Source of the DNA: a virus
Length of the DNA: 26,998 nt
Direction: 5' to 3' (one strand)
IMG/VR virus record: IMGVR_UViG_3300025806_000166
Coordinates: 1-26,998 of that record
Shown here: piece by piece, positions 10,916 to 17,604 of the stretch
How positions within the stretch are numbered: position 1 is the stretch's first letter
Layout of the letters: the number at the start of each line of letters is the position of its first letter
Position numbers and translations under genes: made by a program
Notes under the pieces: model-generated
The model's database searches: none
The model's input: the letters and a program-made list of their open reading frames with translations, nothing else
What the model was told of the DNA's origin: nothing

Positions 10916-11208
10916 CAGAAGCATTTGATCTGATAGCTAAGTTAGGACTGCCTATAGCTAGTGGATTAATCATGGCTTTCTTTATATTCCTAGTAATGAA
11001 ACAACTTATGGATGGTCTAGTAGATGAGATCAAAACTATAGAGGGTATATCTAAGATGCTTATAACTAGAGCATCAACAATGAACAACGATATTATACGT
11101 ATAGATACCAGTGTATCTAGCGCACTTAACATGTCACCAGACTTAGAACGGATAGCTAGAGCAGAGAACTTCGTAGAGGATGGCAGTATAGATGCAAGGC
11201 GAGACTGA
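10912..11208 (+). CDS. Small single-span membrane protein, candidate holin
   Basis: The 98 residues contain one hydrophobic segment at about 12-32 (GLPIASGLIMAFFIFLVM) followed by a charged helical tail. Position immediately after the endolysin with a 4-base ATGA overlap is classic for a holin or holin regulator. A one-span holin with a cytoplasmic coiled tail (class III or BhlA/XhlA-like) is the best fit. It shares its layout with the following gene: a short N-terminal amphipathic stretch containing GLP or GFP, one membrane helix, then a helical tail. The two may be a duplicated pair. Function is inferred from position and topology; I recognise no specific family. Confidence 0.7.
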   Translation: MTEAFDLIAKLGLPIASGLIMAFFIFLVMKQLMDGLVDEIKTIEGISKMLITRASTMNNDIIRIDTSVSSALNMSPDLERIARAENFVEDGSIDARRD

Positions 11209-11465
11209 TGGATATAGCAAAGATAGTACAAGACTTTGGTTTTCCTGTGGTTATGGTCGTAGGTCTAGGGTATTTCGTATACTTTGTTTGGCAAACTATA
11301 ACCAATAGGATAGACCCAGCAGTTGCCGAAATGAAAACGACAATCATCAGGCTTACCGACCAGCTTAGATTGCTAGATCAAGACATGATACGTCTACAGC
11401 AGAAGGTCAATACAGTTTTAGAACTAAGAGAACAAGAGAAAAATAATGAACAAAGAAAAAATTAA
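11208..11465 (+). CDS. Small single-span membrane protein with coiled coil, candidate holin
   Basis: This 85-residue protein has one hydrophobic segment at about 10-30 (DFGFPVVMVVGLGYFVYFVW), then a heptad-like helical tail with repeated Leu and Gln/Arg (about 40-75). The start codon overlaps the previous stop (TGATG), so the two are probably translated together. The topology resembles one-span phage holins and XhlA-like proteins with an extended coiled tail. Together with the upstream gene it could form a holin/antiholin or two-component pore. An alternative is a membrane scaffold unrelated to lysis. There is no catalytic motif. Confidence 0.7.
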   Translation: MDIAKIVQDFGFPVVMVVGLGYFVYFVWQTITNRIDPAVAEMKTTIIRLTDQLRLLDQDMIRLQQKVNTVLELREQEKNNEQRKN

Positions 11466-11694
11466 ACAAATAGAAGAAGAACAATTAGTTTCTATAGACA
11501 ATGTAATATTTGAACCTATGCCTAAAAGACCTTTTCCACGAGACAAGTATATCTATGAAGACGAAAGGTTTAATTCTGAACAGGATTGGATTTATCTAAA
11601 TAAATTAGGTAGGACTATAGAAATAACCTCTTGTTCATTTATTTTATTATCTTTGATTGGGTTATTAGCGGTTTTTGTTTGGGTAAAATTTTAA
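11446..11694 (+). CDS. Small tail-anchored membrane protein, unknown function
   Basis: The 82-residue product is hydrophilic and acidic for about 57 residues, then ends in a single hydrophobic helix (SCSFILLSLIGLLAVFVWV) with only a Lys-Phe tail. It therefore looks C-terminally anchored with its bulk in the cytoplasm. The start lies 20 bases inside the preceding gene. The region contains PMPKRPFPRDKY, a proline-rich basic patch. I do not recognise a family. Its place in a run of four small membrane proteins after the endolysin suggests a role in lysis timing or membrane remodelling, but nothing in the sequence proves it. Confidence 0.6.
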   Translation: MNKEKIKQIEEEQLVSIDNVIFEPMPKRPFPRDKYIYEDERFNSEQDWIYLNKLGRTIEITSCSFILLSLIGLLAVFVWVKF

Positions 11695-11703
11695 GGAGTA
11701 AAC

Positions 11704-11901
11704 ATGGCAAGAAAAAAACAAATATCTAAAAGACAAAAAGTTTTTAATTTTATTGATACCTCAATAGATTTATTACAGTTAAATTGGAAAAGATATGCAG
11801 TAACTGGTTGCATTTTGTTCGCATTTAGTTGTCTTGGTTATATAACTTTTTATTGGATAGATACAGTTGAAAGCGTAGATTTAGTAATTACTTATCTATA
11901 A
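11704..11901 (+). CDS. Small basic membrane protein, unknown function
   Basis: The 65 residues have a strongly basic N-terminus (ARKKQISKRQK), an amphipathic stretch and one membrane helix at about 32-52. The positive-inside rule predicts a cytoplasmic N-terminus. The ribosome binding site is clear: AAGGAG about 5 bases before the ATG at 11704, one of the best in the late region. It is the last small membrane protein before the curli cassette, with 5 bases to csgF. Family and function are unknown; a holin or antiholin role is possible from context. Confidence 0.6.
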   Translation: MARKKQISKRQKVFNFIDTSIDLLQLNWKRYAVTGCILFAFSCLGYITFYWIDTVESVDLVITYL

Positions 11902-11906
11902 ATATC

Positions 11907-12374
11907 ATGCCTTCTAAACGCCCTGATGAATTACTGCTGATAGCTTCCATGATTATTGTCATGTTTGTAGTTTTATCTGTACAAGCTGATGAAATGACAC
12001 ACAAGTTTAAGAACCCTAGTTTCTCAGGGGTTGGTACCTCAAGTCATTACTTAACTATAGAGAATCAAGAGTTCAATAGGAAAGAAACTATACGAGAAGA
12101 GATCAGGGCATATACAGAAGACCTAGAGAGAGAGGCTGAGAACACTACGTTAGCTAGGTTTATACGTAACTTAGAGAGTAGAATATATGCACAACTCAGC
12201 AGACAGTTGGTTGATAGTTTGTTTGGTGAGACTGCATCTGATTTTGGTACGCTAGAATTAGAAGGTAACACCATAGAATATAGAGTAGAGGAAGATAAAG
12301 TAACACTAATAATTACAGATGAAGAAGGCAATACTACAGAAATTACTGTTCCCTTGGGTTCTTTTACTTTCTAA
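11907..12374 (+). CDS. csgF: CsgF-like curli channel accessory protein
   Basis: In curli systems CsgF is secreted to the outer surface, docks into the CsgG channel and links it to fibre nucleation. The 155-residue protein starts with a signal peptide (hydrophobic core about 9-25, likely cleavage after VQA at residue 27). The mature N-terminus matches the CsgF channel-plug pattern: Met30-Thr31, Phe34, Asn36-Pro37, Phe39 and Gly41. The C-terminus has the CsgF-like beta segment with an NTTEITV strand. It is somewhat longer than E. coli CsgF (about 138). No convincing ribosome binding site precedes 11907. Its last 56 bases also encode the CsgG signal peptide in the +1 frame. Context with csgG makes the call secure despite low identity. 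Confidence 0.87.
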   Translation: MPSKRPDELLLIASMIIVMFVVLSVQADEMTHKFKNPSFSGVGTSSHYLTIENQEFNRKETIREEIRAYTEDLEREAENTTLARFIRNLESRIYAQLSRQLVDSLFGETASDFGTLELEGNTIEYRVEEDKVTLIITDEEGNTTEITVPLGSFTF

Positions 12375-13170
12375 TTGCGCTTTAATAGTAGACCCATTGG
12401 GTAATGGGATACCTCCAATAAGAAGTATTGAGTCAGCAGAGGTTGGTGCTTTACTTACTAACCTTTCAGAAGTAGATACACCTATAAAGAAACCTGTAGT
12501 AGCTGTATATCCTAATTCTTTTAAAGACGATACAGGACAACGAAGAAGTAATAGTCAGTACGCAAGCTTTAGTACAGCTATTACACAGTCACCTGATGCT
12601 TACCTAATACGAGCATTGAAACATTCCAATGTATTTAATGTAGTTGAACGTAAAGGTTTAGATAATCTTACTAAAGAAAGACAGATCATACGTACTACTA
12701 GAGAAAACTTTGATGAAAAACAAAAGGTAAAACCTTTATTGTTTGCTGGAATACTAATGGAAGGTGGTGTTGTAGGTTATGAAACTAATGTTAAGTCAGG
12801 TGGTGCAGGTGCAAGATACCTTGGTATAGGTGGTTCAAAACAATACAGACAAGACTCCGTAACTATATCTTTACGTACAGTATCAGTCAGTACAGGTGAA
12901 ATATTGATTGAAGTATTAGTAACTAAGTCAATTCTTAGTGCTTCTATAACACAAGATGTATTTAGATTCTATAACAATAATACTGAATTAGTTGAAATTG
13001 AGAGTGGTATAGTAGAAAATGAGTCTATAAACATTGCTTTACAGATGGCAGTAGAGACAGCGGTTTTACAAACAATAGAGGAGGGCTATGCAGAAGGCTA
13101 TTGGAAACATGAAAATAATATTAATCAGCCTAGTTGTGATAATGAGTGTATCTCTGATTTACGGGGCTGA
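12319..13170 (+). CDS. csgG: CsgG-like curli secretion channel lipoprotein
   Basis: CsgG forms a nonameric outer-membrane channel for unfolded curlin subunits. The 283-residue product matches along its whole length. It has a lipoprotein signal ending LLLSNC with Cys20 as the lipidated residue (Asn at -1 is unusual), a DDTGQ segment, FSTAITQSPDAYL at 84-96, and ERKGLDNLTKER at 110-121. The family hallmark GYETNVKSGGAGARY lies at 153-167, followed by STGEIL and VFRF. Phe84 aligns with the constriction Phe56 of E. coli CsgG; the neighbouring constriction Tyr and Asn are not clearly kept. The start must be at or near 12319 because Cys20 is only two bases past the csgF stop, so the 56-base overlap is real. 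The family assignment is very secure. Confidence 0.95.
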   Translation: MKKAILQKLLFPWVLLLSNCALIVDPLGNGIPPIRSIESAEVGALLTNLSEVDTPIKKPVVAVYPNSFKDDTGQRRSNSQYASFSTAITQSPDAYLIRALKHSNVFNVVERKGLDNLTKERQIIRTTRENFDEKQKVKPLLFAGILMEGGVVGYETNVKSGGAGARYLGIGGSKQYRQDSVTISLRTVSVSTGEILIEVLVTKSILSASITQDVFRFYNNNTELVEIESGIVENESINIALQMAVETAVLQTIEEGYAEGYWKHENNINQPSCDNECISDLRG

Positions 13171-13825
13171 CAACGAAATATTTATAGACCAGTCAGGTGC
13201 TACATCTAATTTGGATATAGAGCAGGTAGGTGGTAGTGGTAATATAATTGGTGGAGCAACTGCTGCTGCTGGTTCTATGACAGCATTAGATATTGATGGT
13301 GCGACTATGACCTTAGATATATTACAGAAAGGTAATACAAATAAATTCCTTGGTGATATATGGGCAGATAACTACACAGGTTACTTCTCTTTTATAGGTG
13401 ATACCAACACATTTAATATGTCTACAGATGAGACCAATGCTACAGGTGCAGATGGTTCTAATGTAAATGTACAGGTTACAGGCAATACAAATACGTTTAC
13501 ACTCAATCACGCTATGACTGCACTTGCAGCTAACTTAGATTTAGATTGGACAATACAAGGTTCAGGAAACTCAATAACTTCATCTATAGATGTAGATGGT
13601 GCTACAAACTTTATGGATATAGATGGTAGTGATAATACAGTCACCTATGATGGGGATGGGTATGCTGGAGGTTATTTTTACTTAGATCATACAGGTAGTA
13701 CAAGGACATTTAACATAGATCAGGAGTCTACATCAGATAATGACTGGCTTAAAATTACATCTGTTGGCTCTAGTGGTACTGTCTGTGTTACTCAGTCAGA
13801 CGCAACTACTTCATTCATCTGTTGA
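13109..13825 (+). CDS. Secreted curlin-repeat protein (CsgA/CsgB-like)
   Basis: This is the likely substrate of the CsgG channel. From the ATG at 13109 the product is 238 residues, with a signal peptide (hydrophobic core 3-18, cleavage about YGA at 20). An upstream ATG at 13088 has GGAGGG only 2 bases away and would add a poor extension, so 13109 is preferred; GAAGG lies 11 bases before it. The mature part has degenerate curlin repeats of the form I-x-Q-x-G-x-x-x-N, for example I26-Q28-G30-N34 and I37-Q39-G41-N45, and later LQKGNTN, VTGNTNTF and IQGSGN. It is rich in Gly, Asn, Asp and Thr and poor in Lys and Arg, as expected for a beta-solenoid amyloid. Two Cys lie near the C-terminus. It overlaps csgG by 62 bases and the FecR gene by 86. 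Confidence 0.82.
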   Translation: MKIILISLVVIMSVSLIYGADNEIFIDQSGATSNLDIEQVGGSGNIIGGATAAAGSMTALDIDGATMTLDILQKGNTNKFLGDIWADNYTGYFSFIGDTNTFNMSTDETNATGADGSNVNVQVTGNTNTFTLNHAMTALAANLDLDWTIQGSGNSITSSIDVDGATNFMDIDGSDNTVTYDGDGYAGGYFYLDHTGSTRTFNIDQESTSDNDWLKITSVGSSGTVCVTQSDATTSFIC

Positions 13826-14855
13826 GATAGGCTCTATATCTGAAGTAAGAGGCAATGCACAGGTCCTTAGAGACAAACCTTATGGTGCTGAACTAGCATT
13901 TAACATACAACAAATGGATGATGTCCGTACAGAAACGGGCAGAGTTGCCATAACTTTTGCGGATTCTTCTACAGTAAAACTTACAGAGCATTCTAAGCTA
14001 GTAATAGATGAGTACATCTATGACCCTGACCCATCTAAATCAAAGATGGCACTCAAGTTTGCTAGTGGTACAGCACGTTTTATTACAGGCAAGTTCAATA
14101 ATAAAAGCAACATATCTATACGTACGCCAACAGCCCAGATTGCAATCAGAGGCACAGACTTTACATGTACAGTAGATGAACTAGGAAGAAGTCTAGTTAT
14201 ATTATTGCCTGATGAAAATGGTATATCTAGTGGTGAAATTATAGTGTCTACCGGTATGGGTAGTGTAACTTTAAATAAACCCTATCAAGCTACTACAGTA
14301 TCTGTTTACGAAAACAATCCTACTAAGCCTGTTACCTTAGACATATCACTGGACTTGATAGATAACATGTTGATTGTTAATCCTCCACAAGAAGTAGAAC
14401 AATCAATAGAAGAATCACAAACACAATCTACAGTAGACTATTTAGAGTTTGATGATCTTGATATAGATTATCTTGCCGAAGATTTCTTAGATGCAGAAGC
14501 AGAACTAGAGTTTACTGAACTAGATATTAACTATTTAGATGTAAACTTTCTTGAAGATTTACTAAATGTATTAGATGCATTAGCTATAACGAAAGAAGAA
14601 GATGCACTCAAGCAAGGTGGTGTTGGTATTCGTATAGCTGGTACAGATATAGGACAAGACAAAGACACACAGATTACAACTATAGTCTCAGGACAGAACA
14701 TAAGTCTTACAAGAACAGTAAACCAAAGTGCTAAACTAAACTTAGATGGTTCTGATAGTTATACAATTATACTCATACAAGATGGTGTATCTAATACAGT
14801 AAAAATTAATGGTGGTTCATCAACAACAATAACAATTAAACAAAGTTCAGGATGA
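13740..14855 (+). CDS. FecR-domain periplasmic protein with curlin-like tail
   Basis: The 371-residue protein starts with a signal peptide (hydrophobic about 5-23). A FecR domain spans about 30-190, with the typical core RTPTAQIAIRGTDF at 128-141. FecR domains are periplasmic sensor or ligand modules and are often encoded next to CHASE2 cyclases. After it comes an acidic region with a near-duplicate (EFDDLDIDYL at 236-245, EFTELDINYL at 257-266). The C-terminus (about 318-371) resembles curlin repeats: I346-Q347-G349-N352 and a final Q368-S-S-G. This points to contact with, or nucleation of, the upstream curlin-like protein. The signal peptide is encoded within the last 86 bases of the curlin gene. 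CAGGAG lies 13 bases before the ATG. It overlaps the cyclase gene by 4 bases (ATGA). Confidence 0.86.
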   Translation: MTGLKLHLLALVVLSVLLSQTQLLHSSVEIGSISEVRGNAQVLRDKPYGAELAFNIQQMDDVRTETGRVAITFADSSTVKLTEHSKLVIDEYIYDPDPSKSKMALKFASGTARFITGKFNNKSNISIRTPTAQIAIRGTDFTCTVDELGRSLVILLPDENGISSGEIIVSTGMGSVTLNKPYQATTVSVYENNPTKPVTLDISLDLIDNMLIVNPPQEVEQSIEESQTQSTVDYLEFDDLDIDYLAEDFLDAEAELEFTELDINYLDVNFLEDLLNVLDALAITKEEDALKQGGVGIRIAGTDIGQDKDTQITTIVSGQNISLTRTVNQSAKLNLDGSDSYTIILIQDGVSNTVKINGGSSTTITIKQSSG

Positions 14856-16618
14856 AAAAAAGTATTATATTTATAGGTTTATTTCTTACATTAGGTTCAG
14901 TCTATGTGTATCAGCCTATAGCTTACGAGATATTAAAACTTAAAACCTTTGATTCATTTGTAAAAGATCAAGAACCTTCAGGTTATTTTACTGTACTTAA
15001 TATAACTGAAGATGATATAACTAATGAGGGCGGTTATCCTTTACCAAGACAAAGGCTTGCAGAGGTGCAATCGCAGTTGATACAGAAGGGGGCTTTAGGT
15101 ATTGGCTGGGTAATCGCCTTCCCCCAGCCAGATAGATTTGGTGGTGACATAGAGTTTAAACATTCTCTTGAACAGGCTGCGTCAGTTCTGGCAATGTTTG
15201 AAGGTAACAATGGTTTATATCCACCTACTACTGGCACTGTAATACTAGGTGATGATATAGGCGGGATGCAAATAGAAGGTGTGATCCAGAATATTGATAT
15301 GTTTAAACAATCAACAGCCCAAGGATTAGCTGTTGCCCGGACTGATGTAGATAATTTAATAAGAAGGTTGCCTTTATTAATGCGTACACCTGATGGATGG
15401 ACACCAGCTTATGGAACAGAAGTATTAAAGATACTTGCCGGTGCAGATACCTACGTTATAAAAACAAATGATAATGGATTAGAAGAGATACGAGTTAAAG
15501 GTTTACCTGCTGTACCTGTAGATTCATTAGGTCGTAAGTGGATTAGTTGGGTTGATACACCTCAAACAGACTTAGCAACTATGGATGTACAAGATAAGTT
15601 TGTGTTCATAGGTTTTACAGCTAAAGGTATTATGCCTCAGTTGGCTACACCTGTAGGTTTATTAGAGCCACATAAAATACAAGCAAGTCTAGCTGAAAGT
15701 ATACTAATACAAGACAGTCCTTATATACCTGACTATGCATTAGCATTAGAGGTATTAATATTCATTGCCTCTACTGTATTTGTTTGGCTTGTATTGAACG
15801 TGTTTGGTATTACCTTGGGGATATCATTCTTTGCTATAGTTTTTTTATCTACAGCTACTTATGGAGTTTATACTATACAAAATGGTGTACTATTAGATGT
15901 AACATGGGCTTTAATATCTCAATTTATTACAGGAAGCGTTGCTTTTTATGTAAGATTTAGAGAACAATATAAGTTAAGACAACAAATAAAGAAACAATTT
16001 GAACATTACCTTGACCCTAGACAAGTTAAACAACTACAAAAAAATCCTAGCTTATTAAAGTTAGGAGGAGAAAAACGATATGCTACCTTCTTATTTACTG
16101 ATGTTCGGGGATTCACCTCTATGTCGGAGACTCTCGAACCGGAAGACGTTACCTATATTATGAACAAAGCTTTGACTGCACAGCAAAGTGCAGTGCAAAA
16201 GAATGGTGGTATGGTAGATAAATATATAGGCGATGCCATGATGGCAATATTTAATGCACCTATTAATCAAGACTTCCACGAAAACAAAGCCATAGATTGT
16301 GCTGTAGATATCCAGCGTAACATGGAAAGTTTAAACATAGAGTTAATGGACCGGGGTATCCCGGCTGTAGCTATTGGTATAGGTATTAATACAGGCTATG
16401 CAGTGATAGGTAACATGGGTAGTGAATCTAGGTTTGACTATACTGCTATAGGTGATGCAGTAAACATAGGTGCTAGGTTAGAAAGCGGAACAAAAGAAGC
16501 TGGCGTTGATGTATTAATAGGCTATAACACTGCCATTAAAAGCGATTATGAGTTAACATTATTAGAACCTTTACAAGTAAAAGGTAAGGAGAAACCACTA
16601 GATGTTTACACATTATAG
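14852..16618 (+). CDS. CHASE2-domain class III adenylate cyclase
   Basis: This is an inner-membrane sensor enzyme that should make cAMP from ATP. The 588 residues comprise an N-terminal membrane helix (about 4-24), a periplasmic CHASE2 sensor (about 30-290), and three membrane helices (about 295-370). A linker and a cytosolic cyclase domain (about 405-588) follow. Catalytic residues look intact: metal-binding Asp417 (FTDVRGFT) and Asp461 (YIGDAMMAIF), purine-selecting Lys457 and Asp529 (Lys/Asp favours ATP), and transition-state Asn538 and Arg542 (NIGARLE). The 4-base overlap with the FecR gene suggests a sensor pair, as seen in bacterial FecR-CHASE2 cyclase loci. The stretch around 16105-16150 has more GC-rich codons than its surroundings, a possible sign of transfer. 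Three GTTTAAAC sites lie inside the gene. Confidence 0.93.
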   Translation: MKKSIIFIGLFLTLGSVYVYQPIAYEILKLKTFDSFVKDQEPSGYFTVLNITEDDITNEGGYPLPRQRLAEVQSQLIQKGALGIGWVIAFPQPDRFGGDIEFKHSLEQAASVLAMFEGNNGLYPPTTGTVILGDDIGGMQIEGVIQNIDMFKQSTAQGLAVARTDVDNLIRRLPLLMRTPDGWTPAYGTEVLKILAGADTYVIKTNDNGLEEIRVKGLPAVPVDSLGRKWISWVDTPQTDLATMDVQDKFVFIGFTAKGIMPQLATPVGLLEPHKIQASLAESILIQDSPYIPDYALALEVLIFIASTVFVWLVLNVFGITLGISFFAIVFLSTATYGVYTIQNGVLLDVTWALISQFITGSVAFYVRFREQYKLRQQIKKQFEHYLDPRQVKQLQKNPSLLKLGGEKRYATFLFTDVRGFTSMSETLEPEDVTYIMNKALTAQQSAVQKNGGMVDKYIGDAMMAIFNAPINQDFHENKAIDCAVDIQRNMESLNIELMDRGIPAVAIGIGINTGYAVIGNMGSESRFDYTAIGDAVNIGARLESGTKEAGVDVLIGYNTAIKSDYELTLLEPLQVKGKEKPLDVYTL

Positions 16619-16650
16619 AAAATGGGCTGCGCCCGCACGTGCTGCTGAAG

Positions 16651-17052
16651 ATGTTTAAAATAAGTATTGGACTTGCATTTCTCCTTATCATATCTGGTAT
16701 CTGGATATACAGTTTAAACGGAACCATATCGCAACTTCAGGCAAACCAGATTGTTTTAGAAACTGAAGTCACCAAACAAAACGAACAGATCAAAAAGAAT
16801 TTAGAACAACAAGCACAGACTTATGCACAGATAGATAGCCTGACAAAAAAGAATCAGGACTCTATGCGAGAAGTAAACGCACTCAAACAAACATTCGCTA
16901 AGCACGACTTAGATAACCTTGCCCTAGCAAAACCCAAGATGATTGAAACTAGAGTCAATAGAGCGAGCAAGAGAGTGTTCGATGATCTAGTTAAGATCAC
17001 TAACCCTACACAATTTGATGAGACAGATGAAGAAACTAGTAATACTGATTAG
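16651..17052 (+). CDS. Rz-like inner-membrane spanin
   Basis: The 133-residue protein begins with one membrane helix (about 2-22), followed by a long Gln/Lys/Glu-rich periplasmic coiled coil (about 28-90). That is the layout of an i-spanin, which joins an outer-membrane lipoprotein to fuse the two membranes in the last step of lysis. A GTG 12 bases upstream (16639) could extend it by MLLK; neither start has a good ribosome binding site, so the ATG is preferred. The next gene, a small lipoprotein, starts within its 3' end, as in Rz/Rz1 pairs. The GC-rich stretch 16624-16645 separates it from the cyclase gene. No sequence-level family match is claimed. Confidence 0.78.
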   Translation: MFKISIGLAFLLIISGIWIYSLNGTISQLQANQIVLETEVTKQNEQIKKNLEQQAQTYAQIDSLTKKNQDSMREVNALKQTFAKHDLDNLALAKPKMIETRVNRASKRVFDDLVKITNPTQFDETDEETSNTD

Positions 17053-17377
17053 CTTTTGCCTGTTGGCAAGTGGATGTTCGTTGATGAGACAGGCAGTCAA
17101 GCCTATAGAAGTGGTTAACATAGAGGAGAGACCGCCTATGTTTCATCCTCCATTGCCTATAGAAATGCAGATGCTTGGATTTGATTGGGAGGTTCTAACA
17201 CCTGAAATTATGCAGGAGTACCTTACCCTTGTCGAAGAAGGTAAAGCACCTAGACAGGCTTACTATGCGCTGACAACGAAGGATTACGAGAACATAAGCA
17301 ACAACATGGCTGAGATCAAGAGATACACAAGGGATATCCTTGCCATCGTAGAATACTACAGAGACTTAGACGAGTAG
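17027..17377 (+). CDS. Small lipoprotein, candidate outer-membrane spanin
   Basis: Starting at the ATG at 17027, the 116-residue product has a lipoprotein signal (KKLVILISFCLLASGC) with a good lipobox. A proline-rich segment follows (ERPPMFHPPLP), then a helical C-terminal domain with conserved-looking YYALTTKDYENIS and YYRDLDE. Overlap with the preceding i-spanin (26 bases, different frame) and the Pro-rich mature N-terminus argue for the Rz1 role. It is longer than typical Rz1, and similar proteins occur in marine phages as unknowns, so another structural role is possible. Alternative starts are TTG at 17015 and ATG at 17018. It ends the (+) block; the next gene converges with a one-base gap. 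Confidence 0.7.
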   Translation: MKKLVILISFCLLASGCSLMRQAVKPIEVVNIEERPPMFHPPLPIEMQMLGFDWEVLTPEIMQEYLTLVEEGKAPRQAYYALTTKDYENISNNMAEIKRYTRDILAIVEYYRDLDE

Positions 17378-17378
17378 A

Positions 17379-17588
17379 TTACTTGGCTCTCCATATCCTA
17401 TAACCATTAGGAGAAGTATCTGATTGTCTTACTGTAACTTTCCAACCTAATCGCATCATTGCATGTCTGTATCTTTCTGAATCTTTTTTATTAGGAACCC
17501 ATATAGAGTCACCTACTTCCATGTTCTCTATATCTTTCCTAGTTTTTGATCTTGCATTTTCTATTGGTATATCTTTATCTATTTTCAT
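17379..17588 (-). CDS. Small conserved phage protein, unknown function
   Basis: The 69-residue product has the segment NMEVGDSIWVPNKK followed by a basic helix and strand (RHAMMRLGWKVTVRQ) and ends GYRIWRAK. Similar short proteins with a 'MEVGDSxxVP' motif recur in phages as unknowns (from memory). The ribosome binding site AAGGA lies 6-7 bases before the ATG and immediately follows the inverted-repeat element at 17605-17738, so its translation could be affected by that structure. It is the last gene of the minus-strand recombination arm and meets the o-spanin candidate tail to tail. No function is assigned. Confidence 0.7.
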   Translation of the reverse strand: MKIDKDIPIENARSKTRKDIENMEVGDSIWVPNKKDSERYRHAMMRLGWKVTVRQSDTSPNGYRIWRAK

Positions 17589-17604
17589 TTGTTTTCCTTA
17601 AGGT

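Noticed and set aside
12319-12374. Sequencing frameshift as the cause of the csgF/csgG overlap
   Set aside because: Each product has its own signal peptide and proper ends, so they are separate proteins. The same arrangement recurs at the next two junctions.
13088-13109. ATG at 13088 as the start of the curlin-repeat gene
   Set aside because: Its GGAGGG is only 2 bases away and the extra residues would precede a normal signal peptide; 13109 gives a typical exported-protein start.
16624-16645. Terminator at the end of the cyclase gene
   Set aside because: The GGGC/GCCC stem is only four pairs long and lacks a following U-run; the spanin genes continue in the same direction.
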